Source: Cohnella sp. GbtcB17
GTDB taxonomy: Bacteria; Bacillota; Bacilli; Paenibacillales; Paenibacillaceae
Direction of reading: 5' to 3'
Assembly (NCBI RefSeq): GCF_019091135.1
Contig: NZ_JAGXJW010000003.1
Location: 178,639-242,638 of the forward strand
DNA: 64,000 bases
In this document: piece after piece, positions 8,858-16,585 of the stretch
Layout: each line of letters opens with the position of its first letter
Position numbering within the stretch: position 1 is the stretch's first letter
Translations under genes and position numbers: made by a program
The notes under the pieces: model-generated
What the model was told of the DNA's origin: nothing
What the model saw: only the letters and a program-made list of their open reading frames with translations
The model's database searches: none

Positions 8858-10774
8858 CTAATCGCTCGCCGATTTGATGAGCTTCATATTGATGACGGTA
8901 ATGACCAATATGACGGCGAACATGCTGACGCCGAGCGCCGACGCGTAGCCAAGATCGTTGAACTTCGTAGCGGCATAGTACATTTGCAGCGCGGGAACGT
9001 AGGTCGAATCCATGGGACCGCCGCCCGTGACGATCAAGATCCCGTTGAAGTCCTGGATGATGCCGATCAGGCCAAGAATAATCAGGAACTTGAACTGGCT
9101 GGACAGCATCGGCAGATGAATCGAGCGAATGATCCTCCACAATCCCGCACCGTCCATCTTAGCCGATTCGGTGAGTTCTCCCGGGATGGCCAGCAGGCCC
9201 GCATACAGAACAAGCAATTGAAGGATACCTACAAACGGAAAACCGATAAAGATCAGCGCCCAGAGCGCCGTATTCGGATCGCCCAACCACCCGTGCGTCC
9301 AGGAACCGAGCCCGATCAGCTCCAGGAAGTTGTTAAACAGTCCCGTGTTCGGATCATAGAAGTTCTGCCATATGAGCAACCCTGCGACCGAGGGAATGAC
9401 CATCGAAGCCGTAAAGGCCGTCCGCGAGCCGTACTGGAGCCTTTTGCTTCTCAGGTGGTAGATCAGTTCGGCGACGACAAGCGGAGGAATGAGCGTCTTG
9501 ATAAGTCCTGTCACGATCAGAATCAGCAGGTTGCCGAATCCTTTCGTTACATAAGGGTCGTCGATCATGCGCTTGAAGTTGTCCAGACCGATGAAGGTCG
9601 TCGTTCCGCCCGGCTGCCACTTGTACAGCGAGTGGAACAGTCCCGAGGACGCCGGGAAGTACAAGAACACGAAGAGGAGCAGGAAGCTCGGAGCGAGTCC
9701 CACATAAATCCATTTGGCTCGCCACATGTCTTTGAATATCCCCAGCCTATTGCGCTTCTTCATATAAAGCAGGAGCAGCAGAAAGGCCGCAACGACTGCA
9801 GCAGCCAACGCCGTCCACAGGATGTTTTTTAATCTCGCTTCGCTCTCCGCGCTTTTCACGACGCTGCCGACGTCCAGCTTCAGAACTCGGCCGACGTCCG
9901 TTCCCGCGTAGAGGGTCTTGCCGTCCGGGGCGAACTCCACGGCACGTCCAGCCTTGCCTTCCTTCGCTTCCCACAGTTTCTTGCCGCCACGGTTGTAAAT
10001 ATAGAAGTTGCCCGACAGATCCGCAGCCCCCACAAGCTCGCCGTCCTTCGAAAAGGTAACGGCAGAGACGCTGTCCCGCGTGTCGTAGGCTTTCGCCTTA
10101 TTCCCATTCGCGTCGAATAGCTCGACATGGTCGGCGTTCGTCCCGACGGCCGTGTAGCCGTCGTTCGTCACGGCAATGGAAGCGATCTGACCATCGGCGC
10201 CGAACTTGCGCAGAACCTTCCCGTCCTTCGCGACCAGATGCACATATTGGTCCGCAGTCGCAACGGCGATCCATTCCCCATTCCCGGATATCCTGACCGT
10301 CTTCATAACCGTGCCGATCTCGGCCGTGCCCGTCGTCTCTCCGGTTAGCGCATTCACGAACAACAGATCGTTGCTCCGCTGAATGACGACGGCCAGGACC
10401 GAACCGTCGCTCGAGGCCGAGACGCTCTTCACCTGACGCTTCATATCGACGTCCCAACGAAGGCTGCCTTCGGCATCGTAGGCGTAAAGATGCCGATCGT
10501 CCGAAGCAACGTACAAGGTACCGTCATTTAGCAGCGAAACGTCGGTGACGACATTTTTCGCCAGCGTCTCATGCAGCAGCTTCCCCTCTTGATTGTAGAC
10601 ATTCGTCTTGGAGCCATGGGTGCCGACCGCTAACCGGCTTCCGTCCTCCGAGGCGCTGATGGATGTAATCCCTCCGGCACCTTCGATGGTCCATTCTGAA
10701 TTCGCAGAGACGGCGCTCGGCACGAGTCCCAACAGGAGCAACAGCGTCAATAGGATCCAAGGGATTTTTCTCAT
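8858..10774 (-). CDS. Fusion: extracytoplasmic beta-propeller + sugar ABC permease (MalF type)
   Basis: 638-residue membrane protein with an unusual layout. A signal sequence (RKIPWILLTLLLLLGLVPSAVSA) leads into about 290 residues of WD40/PQQ-like repeats (repeated S.DG..LAVGT, L.YV.SDDRHLYAYD, L.VG..DLSGNFYIYN, KTLYAGTD). A membrane helix at about 316-336 follows, then a full MalF-type permease (about 355-638) with EAA loop ESAKMDGAG. ATG at 10774 is chosen because AGGAGG sits 7-8 nt upstream; an upstream extension would have no such site and would read through the hairpin at 10847. The propeller should face outside, beside the binding protein. Reading is continuous through the junction. Confidence 0.88.
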   Translation of the reverse strand: MRKIPWILLTLLLLLGLVPSAVSANSEWTIEGAGGITSISASEDGSRLAVGTHGSKTNVYNQEGKLLHETLAKNVVTDVSLLNDGTLYVASDDRHLYAYDAEGSLRWDVDMKRQVKSVSASSDGSVLAVVIQRSNDLLFVNALTGETTGTAEIGTVMKTVRISGNGEWIAVATADQYVHLVAKDGKVLRKFGADGQIASIAVTNDGYTAVGTNADHVELFDANGNKAKAYDTRDSVSAVTFSKDGELVGAADLSGNFYIYNRGGKKLWEAKEGKAGRAVEFAPDGKTLYAGTDVGRVLKLDVGSVVKSAESEARLKNILWTALAAAVVAAFLLLLLYMKKRNRLGIFKDMWRAKWIYVGLAPSFLLLFVFLYFPASSGLFHSLYKWQPGGTTTFIGLDNFKRMIDDPYVTKGFGNLLILIVTGLIKTLIPPLVVAELIYHLRSKRLQYGSRTAFTASMVIPSVAGLLIWQNFYDPNTGLFNNFLELIGLGSWTHGWLGDPNTALWALIFIGFPFVGILQLLVLYAGLLAIPGELTESAKMDGAGLWRIIRSIHLPMLSSQFKFLIILGLIGIIQDFNGILIVTGGGPMDSTYVPALQMYYAATKFNDLGYASALGVSMFAVILVITVINMKLIKSASD

Positions 10775-10846
10775 CGTGCTCCTCCTTGCCTGTGCTTGGC
10801 CTTCCATGTTCATAAAAAGGGATGCTCCTTCGTCAACGTGCAAACT

Positions 10847-10877
10847 CAACCGCGCAGGCTCGGCGCCTGCGCGGTTG
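10847..10877. repeat. GC-rich 13-bp hairpin between binding-protein and permease genes
   Basis: Perfect arms 10847-10859 and 10865-10877 with a 5-nt loop. It lies between the stop of the solute-binding gene and the start of the permease fusion, with no U-run after it. Likely role: protecting the upstream mRNA or partly terminating, giving more binding protein than permease (inference from position). Confidence 0.7.
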
Positions 10878-10889
10878 AAACTCATTGTC

Positions 10890-12527
10890 TTACTTGCGTT
10901 CGGGCGGTCTTCTCTCCGGCGTATCCAGATCGGACAGCTCCTTCTTGCTCTGCTTCAGCATCGGCTCGAGGTACTTGTCGATATTGGCTTGAAGCTCGCT
11001 CAGGTATTGCTCCGTCGTAAGCTTGCCCGCGAAGAAGCGCTGCACGCTGCCGACCCAATCCTGCACGGAAGGCTGGTAATCGTTGATGCCGCGCGCCAGA
11101 TTGTTGCCCGGGCTCTCATAGCCTTCTGTATTGCCGATCGGTTCGAAGTTGGCGAACGCGGCGGTCATCTCGGCCGGAAGCGTGATGTCCTTTAGCGCCG
11201 GCGCTCCGGAGAGTGACGCGTCCTTACTGTTTTGAATGGCTTCGGCATAGACCTTGTACCCTTCGGGACTAGTCAGATACATCATAAAATCCATGCCGAG
11301 CGCGTTCTGCTCTGCATCTTTGCTTACAAGACCGTAGAAACCGATCGGAATCTGGATCGTGCGGGCCGGGGCGATGACGCCTTCGCCTTCCATCGACGGC
11401 ATGTTGAAAAATCCATAGTCGAAAGCCTTGACGCCGCCAGTGGCGCCCGTCTTCGCCTCATCGGCGAAATCCTTCGGCAGCTGCCAGTAGGAAGCGGGCG
11501 TAGAGACCATCGTCGCCGCCTTGCCCGTCAGGAACATCTGGTATGCCTGGTCATCCTTTACGCCGAAGAATCCGTCCGGCGTATAGGAGAACAGCTTCTT
11601 CAAGTTATCCGCATAGGCCGTCCACGCCGGGTTGCCCGCGATCTTGTACGGTCCCGTCTTGTCTTGTACGGCTTTCCATTGGCGAAGCGGGTTCTTGGTG
11701 ACGTTGCTGTTTGCATCGTTGAACGGATCCGTCGGGTCGTACTTCCAAATGCCGTCTACGCTCGGCAAATAGGTGTAATCCTGTTCTTGCGACCGAATGA
11801 CATTAATATAATCGCGCAAGTATTGGTCGGCATAGATCCGCACGAGCCAGCCGGCCTGACCGCTCCACATCGAGTTAGCGTCCCCTGCCAGGGCAAGCGG
11901 CGTGTAGCCTGCGGCCTTGATCTTGTCAAAGTCCGCCGTCAGTTCGCTGAAGGTCTTGGGCACTTCCGAAATGCCAATCTTGTCGAAGATCTCCTTGTTG
12001 TACATCCAGACGATCTGCACAGATTCGAAATTCAGATTGTACAAGTGGTCTTCGGTTCCCACGCTATCCAGGTTGATGCCCATCGCGCCGAGATCGAGCG
12101 AATCCTTCCAGGGCTTGTTGGTATAAGGATTCACCTGGTCTAAGTACGGATAATAATCGACGAATTTCTTATCCGCCAACAGGTTCGCCACTTCGTTGTT
12201 CGTGACGAGGTCGGCATCCGGCGTCCCCGCCGCGAACTGGGCAGTCAGCCATTCTTTGTAGTTATCCGCCGGTTTGATGTCGACGTTAACCTTCACGCCG
12301 GGATTCTTTTTCATGTAGGCGTCTGCGACCGCGTTCCAAACGGCGGACGATCCGTTCGAAAGCGAGATGTTAAACGTGCCCGACAGCTGGGAAGCCGCCG
12401 ATTCGGTCGAGCTTGCGGACGCACTCGACTCTGGCTCTGCCGCTTTGTTGTTGTTGCTGCATGCCGCCAGCACAGTCGCGGTTAACAGCGCGCTAGCGAG
12501 GATAGCCGAGCTTTTTTTAATGTTCAT
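10890..12527 (-). CDS. Extracellular sugar-binding lipoprotein (ABC importer)
   Basis: Solute-binding protein of a CUT1 importer, anchored to the outer face of the membrane by a lipid on C23 of the lipobox LAAC. The mature N-terminus is a Ser/Asn/Glu-rich linker. The body has typical family-1 signatures such as GTPDADLVTNNE, VWMYNKEIFDKIGI and PYKIAGNPAW. ATG at 12527 follows AGAGGAG and is preferred to a start six codons upstream. It is the first gene of the import operon and is preceded by the AAAGTATA-type operator region and a TATAAT box. The sugar is unknown; a neighbouring GH78 enzyme suggests rhamnose-containing oligosaccharides. Confidence 0.92.
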   Translation of the reverse strand: MNIKKSSAILASALLTATVLAACSNNNKAAEPESSASASSTESAASQLSGTFNISLSNGSSAVWNAVADAYMKKNPGVKVNVDIKPADNYKEWLTAQFAAGTPDADLVTNNEVANLLADKKFVDYYPYLDQVNPYTNKPWKDSLDLGAMGINLDSVGTEDHLYNLNFESVQIVWMYNKEIFDKIGISEVPKTFSELTADFDKIKAAGYTPLALAGDANSMWSGQAGWLVRIYADQYLRDYINVIRSQEQDYTYLPSVDGIWKYDPTDPFNDANSNVTKNPLRQWKAVQDKTGPYKIAGNPAWTAYADNLKKLFSYTPDGFFGVKDDQAYQMFLTGKAATMVSTPASYWQLPKDFADEAKTGATGGVKAFDYGFFNMPSMEGEGVIAPARTIQIPIGFYGLVSKDAEQNALGMDFMMYLTSPEGYKVYAEAIQNSKDASLSGAPALKDITLPAEMTAAFANFEPIGNTEGYESPGNNLARGINDYQPSVQDWVGSVQRFFAGKLTTEQYLSELQANIDKYLEPMLKQSKKELSDLDTPERRPPERK

Positions 12528-12595
12528 GTCAATCTCCTCTCTCATTTCAAACGTTTTGAAGCGCTGATTTCCCCCATTAAAAGGACTTTCTCGGC

Positions 12596-12641
12596 AAAGT
12601 ATTATTATACTAAATTAATATACTTTACTTATCAAAGTATA
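12596..12641 (-). promoter_or_regulatory. Promoter/operator of the sugar-import operon
   Basis: A TATAAT -10 box (12604-12609, minus strand) lies just downstream of a perfect inverted repeat TATACTTT-N7-AAAGTATA (12619-12626, 12634-12641), with a further half site AAAGTATT at 12596-12603. The same half site recurs before the regulator gene and before the GH78 gene, so I read it as the operator of the adjacent AraR-type regulator. Confidence 0.65.
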
Positions 12642-12698
12642 CAATAAATTCTCTCCGCCGTGCAATAGCCTTTTTGAAAAGTTGGCGAAAACACAAGA

Positions 12699-12732
12699 AA
12701 AGGCTGTCGTCTTGAGCCGACAGCCTTTCCTT
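12699..12732 (-). terminator. Intrinsic terminator of the AraR-type regulator gene
   Basis: Eleven-bp inverted repeat AAAGGCTGTCG / CGACAGCCTTT (12699-12709, 12718-12728). It is about 45 bp past the regulator stop on the minus strand and upstream of the importer promoter, separating the two transcripts. Confidence 0.75.
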
Positions 12733-12772
12733 TAATTAACGAATATAAAATCTCTTTTTATTGGTCCGGCCC

Positions 12773-13876
12773 TTACTTCACCACCGGTCCCGTGCTGTTC
12801 CGCAGCTTTAAGGTCGGTACGATCTCATCCTTAAGAAGCTGATTCTGTCCGTCCTTCAATTCAAACAGCAGGATCTCCGCAGCCCGCTGACCGAGCTTCT
12901 TCGTATTCTGATTGACGGTGGTAAGGGGCGGATACGTATACTGGCTCACCTGAATATCGTCAAAACCGATGATGCTGATGTCGTTCGGCACATTCAGCAT
13001 CATCTTCCTGGCCGCCTCCATCGCACCGATTGCCTTGTAGTCGCTTGTGGCAAATACCGCGGTCGGCGGATGATCCAGGCTCATTAATCGCCGAAAGCCA
13101 TCCGCGCCCATCTCGGTCCGCTCCTGACTTCCGCTCACAACGGCGACGAGCTCAGGCTCAAACGCGATCTGGTGCTGCGACAGCGCTAATCGGTACCCTT
13201 GCAGACGGAGAGAAAACTCCTGATTCATGTCTAGAACGGAGTTGCCCGTGAGGATGACTCCGATTCGCCTATGCCCCAGTGAAAGCAAATGCTGCGTAGC
13301 CAGATAACCCCCGGTCAGGTTGTCCACGATCACATACGGGATGCCCAAATGCGGATAATAAAAGTGAACCGTCGCAATCCGCCTGCGCTCTTGCTGCCAT
13401 TTGCTCAGGCGCATTAGATCGAAGTCCTCCTGCCCTGTCAGAAGAATGATGCCTGCCTGAGGATCATCGGGAAGCACATAATCTTTGCCGATATTCCAAA
13501 GATAGAAGTCGACTCCGTTCTCCTCGCATACCTCTTTGATCCCGTCGAACATATCGTTAAAGAAAGGATGATTAAAGCTGTCGGTCTGAATCTGGTATAC
13601 GAAATAAAGGGTGCGAATCGGTTTGACGCCGCCTTCCGCGTTCGCTTTCTCTTGAATGAAGCTCCCCTTGCCCCGGATTCGATAGACATATCCTTCCTGC
13701 ACGAGCTCCGACATCGCCCGGCGGGATGTAATCTCGCTCGTGTTATATTCTTTTGCCAGTTCGATTTGCGTGGGCAGCGGATCGTGAGGCTTGAGCTCGC
13801 CTCTTTCGATCTTACGCCTGAGATCGTTCACGATATATTGGTACATGGGCATTTTGTCAAATTTGTCCGTATCCAT
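12773..13876 (-). CDS. AraR-type regulator (GntR HTH + LacI-like sugar-binding domain)
   Basis: Sugar-responsive repressor. Residues 1-80 form a GntR winged helix (MYQYIVNDLRRKIERGELKP, LPTQIELAKEYNTSEITSRRAM, GYVYRIRGKGSFI). The rest is a LacI/periplasmic-binding-protein fold (VIVDNLTGGYLATQHLLSLGHRRIGVI, FDDIQVSQYTYPPLTTV). This is the architecture of B. subtilis AraR. A perfect palindrome 24 bp upstream of the start suggests autoregulation. Shared half sites before the importer and the GH78 gene make it the probable local regulator. The inducing sugar is not known. Confidence 0.9.
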   Translation of the reverse strand: MDTDKFDKMPMYQYIVNDLRRKIERGELKPHDPLPTQIELAKEYNTSEITSRRAMSELVQEGYVYRIRGKGSFIQEKANAEGGVKPIRTLYFVYQIQTDSFNHPFFNDMFDGIKEVCEENGVDFYLWNIGKDYVLPDDPQAGIILLTGQEDFDLMRLSKWQQERRRIATVHFYYPHLGIPYVIVDNLTGGYLATQHLLSLGHRRIGVILTGNSVLDMNQEFSLRLQGYRLALSQHQIAFEPELVAVVSGSQERTEMGADGFRRLMSLDHPPTAVFATSDYKAIGAMEAARKMMLNVPNDISIIGFDDIQVSQYTYPPLTTVNQNTKKLGQRAAEILLFELKDGQNQLLKDEIVPTLKLRNSTGPVVK

Positions 13877-13899
13877 ATGAATCCACTCCCCTGAATGGA

Positions 13900-13913
13900 T
13901 TAAGTATACTTAA
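13900..13913. promoter_or_regulatory. Perfect 14-bp palindrome TTAAGTATACTTAA, likely autoregulatory operator
   Basis: Lies 24 bp upstream of the AraR-type regulator start. Its half AAGTATA is the same as in the operator elements at 12619-12641 and 16456-16493. Confidence 0.65.
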
Positions 13914-13934
13914 GCTCGCGATTTTTCGCAACAC

Positions 13935-13969
13935 AAAAAGGCGGCTCGCTTCCTTGAGAACCAGCCGCC
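13935..13969 (-). terminator. Intrinsic terminator of the GH78-type gene
   Basis: On the minus strand a GGCGGCT / AGCCGCC stem is followed by TTTTT, about 20 bp after the GH78 stop codon. Confidence 0.75.
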
Positions 13970-13989
13970 AAAACAAAGGAATTATTACA

Positions 13990-16374
13990 TTATACGGTTG
14001 TAATCCAAGCCGCCGCCGCATTCATTGCCGGCAGCGTACCTGTAATGCGAACGCCGTCTTCGTTCGCCGAAGCAGTCGCCGACTCTACGCTCGGCGCCGA
14101 CCAGAAGATCCCTTTCGGCAGTTCCGCCTGGTAGCTGATCTCTCCATTCGACTGCCGCCCCCACCGGACGCGGATCTCTCCGCGCTTGGTGGGAACGACG
14201 CCTTCAGCCCAGTCGATCCCTTGGGCCGCGATCGGCTGCAGCACGACTCTGTTCGCTCCCATATGGGAGACATCGATGCCCAGCAGCTCTTTGCTTAACA
14301 AGTACGTAGGCGAGGCCCCCCATCCGTGGGACAGGCTGACCGGAATGAAATCCTGAAGATACGTAGGCGTATGGCCCATATATGGACTCGGCGTCGTCGA
14401 GAACGGCAGAGAAGGATCGAACGTTTCCCACCAAGTCGTCGCTCCCCGGTCCAGCATGGCTCCCCAATACGACCGAATAATGCGAATCGCGTCTGTCGCG
14501 TAGCCATTGTCAAATAGCGTCTCCAGCACGATATGGTAGAAGAAGGATCCGCGAATCGGAGGCAGCCTGCCGGCCAAAAACTCGCCCTCGACAAAGGCCA
14601 TGACCTCGCTCTTCTCCATAATGCCGGACCAGGCTGCAGCGAAATTCGTCTGCGCGGTGATGCTGGACGATAAACCTTTGTCTGTCCGGCAATCGACGTA
14701 CATTCCCTTATCCGGCTCCCGGAGCATTCTTCGGATCGATGCTTTCGTCCTTTCCGCTCTCTCCTGCAGCTCCTTCCCAAAGCCGGACTCTCCCGCAGTG
14801 TCGGCCAGGGACGCTGCCGTCACCAAAAATTTATAGTAGAAACAGGAGAGCGCCGTCACCCGGTCCTTCCGCTCGATATCGTCCGACCAATCGATGAAAC
14901 ACCACCAGCCGTCGCGGTCCGCCCTGGCGAACAGCCCGGTTTCGTCCTCCTGGTCGGCGAACCACCTGGCAAGGCGAACGATCGTCGGCCAGATTTCCTC
15001 CAAGAAGGACTTGTCATGGCTGTAATCGTAATACGCCTTCACGCCAAAAAGCCAATGCGCGCAAAAATCGGGCAGCATAAACGAGTTACGCACGGGGCCG
15101 TTGCCCGGAATCGAGCCATCCTCGTTCTGGATTCGCGCCCCTTGCAAGAGAGACTTGCGAACGAGGGCGGAGTCGTCGGAGACCTGATAGACGACCTTCG
15201 CCATAATCACGGCATCTGCGACCCACAAAGCCGCCTCGCGGTACGGACAATCCTCGAAGTGATGCTGGCTGTTCACGAACGTCGTATAGCGGCCCGTCTC
15301 CCATATTCGGTTTAGCCTCTCGTCGCTGCAGCGGAACGAGCCCGCCTCCGTAAACGGATAACGCACGAATTCCATCTCTAAGCGTTGAACGCGAAGCGGT
15401 ACCGGCGTTGCCATCGCCGCCAGCTTCAGATAACGGAACGCGCGGCGGCCGAACGGTTCGAGGAGATTCTCCCCCGGGCGCAGCAGATACGTATCTGTCA
15501 GCGATACCTCCAGCGACTCTCCGCAATAAAGTTGAAGGACGCCCCCTTCCGGCGCTTCAACCCTAAGCTTCGGGTAGCCGACCACTTCCGCACCGAAGTC
15601 GTAGGTAACCTGCGGAAAGCTCCCCGGCTTCGAAGCATCCATCGTCAGCGCATTTTCAGGCGAATCCGTCAACACAGCTTCAGCGAACGCAAGCCCGCCA
15701 AGAAACGGCTCCGACGAGACGACCGAAGCAGGTCGGACGAGCGTGCGCCGCAGAAACGGAATCTCGCGCGGCAGCAGCCGCGGCCAGGGAGAGCCCGGTT
15801 CCTCCGCTCCGGCGACAACCTCGGCATCGGGCCAATCGGAATCGTCGTAATCGATCCGCTCCCAGCCATCCTCCCGAGCGACATCGAAGATCTCCCGGTA
15901 GCCGCCCCAGAGATGCAGCCGGCTCGCGTTCGCCTTCCAACGCGGAGAACGCCTGCACTTCCACTCGGTTCCGCTCGCGATCGTCTGCAACGGCTTCTTG
16001 TGCGCCGCTTCGGAATCGTACAGATCCAACTGGCAGATGAGCCCGCCGGGTCCTTGAAGCTGATTCGTCACGATTTCTCCCGCACCGAAGTTATTTGCCA
16101 CGATCGCGAGCACATTCGACCCTCTGGAGAGGCGGTCCGCAACCTCATACGTGTCGAACGACATCCAAGCCAGGTCCGAGGGGGCAGGGCCCCTTCCCAA
16201 TTCCTCGCCGTTCAAATAAAGCTTGTAGGCCTGGTTCGCAGAAATCCGAAGCCTCGCGCGCTTGATTGACGGTCCGACCTCGAAAACCTTTCTAGCCTCT
16301 GCGTAGACGTCGTTTAGATCCTTTGCTCCCGAGACCCATATCCACTTTGCCGTCCATTGTTGTTGTGAACGCAT
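13990..16374 (-). CDS. Alpha-L-rhamnosidase-like glycoside hydrolase (GH78 type)
   Basis: Predicted cytoplasmic inverting glycosidase of 794 residues, no signal peptide. The N-terminal jelly-roll regions carry AKWIWVSG and YKLYLNGEELGRGP, typical of bacterial rhamnosidases. The (alpha/alpha)6 barrel carries EDCPYREAALWVADA, which corresponds to the catalytic-region signature of the family, then GDGWWCFIDW-type and WGAMLDRGATTWWETFDPS segments, and a C-terminal beta domain. It should cleave terminal rhamnose or a similar sugar from imported oligosaccharides. It is transcribed alone, from a promoter with the same operator half sites as the import operon. Confidence 0.85.
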   Translation of the reverse strand: MRSQQQWTAKWIWVSGAKDLNDVYAEARKVFEVGPSIKRARLRISANQAYKLYLNGEELGRGPAPSDLAWMSFDTYEVADRLSRGSNVLAIVANNFGAGEIVTNQLQGPGGLICQLDLYDSEAAHKKPLQTIASGTEWKCRRSPRWKANASRLHLWGGYREIFDVAREDGWERIDYDDSDWPDAEVVAGAEEPGSPWPRLLPREIPFLRRTLVRPASVVSSEPFLGGLAFAEAVLTDSPENALTMDASKPGSFPQVTYDFGAEVVGYPKLRVEAPEGGVLQLYCGESLEVSLTDTYLLRPGENLLEPFGRRAFRYLKLAAMATPVPLRVQRLEMEFVRYPFTEAGSFRCSDERLNRIWETGRYTTFVNSQHHFEDCPYREAALWVADAVIMAKVVYQVSDDSALVRKSLLQGARIQNEDGSIPGNGPVRNSFMLPDFCAHWLFGVKAYYDYSHDKSFLEEIWPTIVRLARWFADQEDETGLFARADRDGWWCFIDWSDDIERKDRVTALSCFYYKFLVTAASLADTAGESGFGKELQERAERTKASIRRMLREPDKGMYVDCRTDKGLSSSITAQTNFAAAWSGIMEKSEVMAFVEGEFLAGRLPPIRGSFFYHIVLETLFDNGYATDAIRIIRSYWGAMLDRGATTWWETFDPSLPFSTTPSPYMGHTPTYLQDFIPVSLSHGWGASPTYLLSKELLGIDVSHMGANRVVLQPIAAQGIDWAEGVVPTKRGEIRVRWGRQSNGEISYQAELPKGIFWSAPSVESATASANEDGVRITGTLPAMNAAAAWITTV

Positions 16375-16429
16375 GCTCTTCTCCCCGCACTTGATTTGAA
16401 TGAATGTTCTTTCGTTTATGGCAAATATA

Positions 16430-16493
16430 AAAGTATTCTTTCATTCTTTATATAATATACTTTATTAGAAAATACCACAACTAAATATACTTT
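16430..16493 (-). promoter_or_regulatory. Promoter/operator of the GH78-type gene
   Basis: On the minus strand TTGTGG (16475-16480) and TATTAT (16452-16457) are 17 bp apart. Half sites TATACTTT occur at 16456-16463, overlapping the -10, and at 16486-16493; a near match AAAGTATT is at 16430-16437. The arrangement fits repression by the AraR-type regulator. Confidence 0.6.
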
Positions 16494-16506
16494 TTATGCC
16501 TGAAAC

Positions 16507-16548
16507 GAAAAGCCGCTCCTCCTCCCATTCAGGGAAGAGAAGCGGCTC
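16507..16548 (-). terminator. Intrinsic terminator of the Rhs protein gene
   Basis: A 16-bp inverted repeat (16511-16526 / 16532-16547, two mismatches) is followed on the minus strand by TTTTCG. It lies about 40 bp after the stop of the giant gene. Confidence 0.65.
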
Positions 16549-16585
16549 CGTGCCGTCAATGCCGGCAGGGTATGATTGATCCGGC

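Noticed and set aside
8240..9832. 530-codon frame opposite the ABC permease genes
   Set aside because: Highly charged, low-complexity antisense translation without a plausible start; the minus strand has clear permease motifs.
12546..12560. Catabolite-repression (cre) or LacI-type site TTCAAACGTTTTGAA before the sugar-binding gene
   Set aside because: It has an AAACGTTT core but does not fit the cre consensus well, and it lies in the leader next to the ribosome site. Possible, not supported enough to list.
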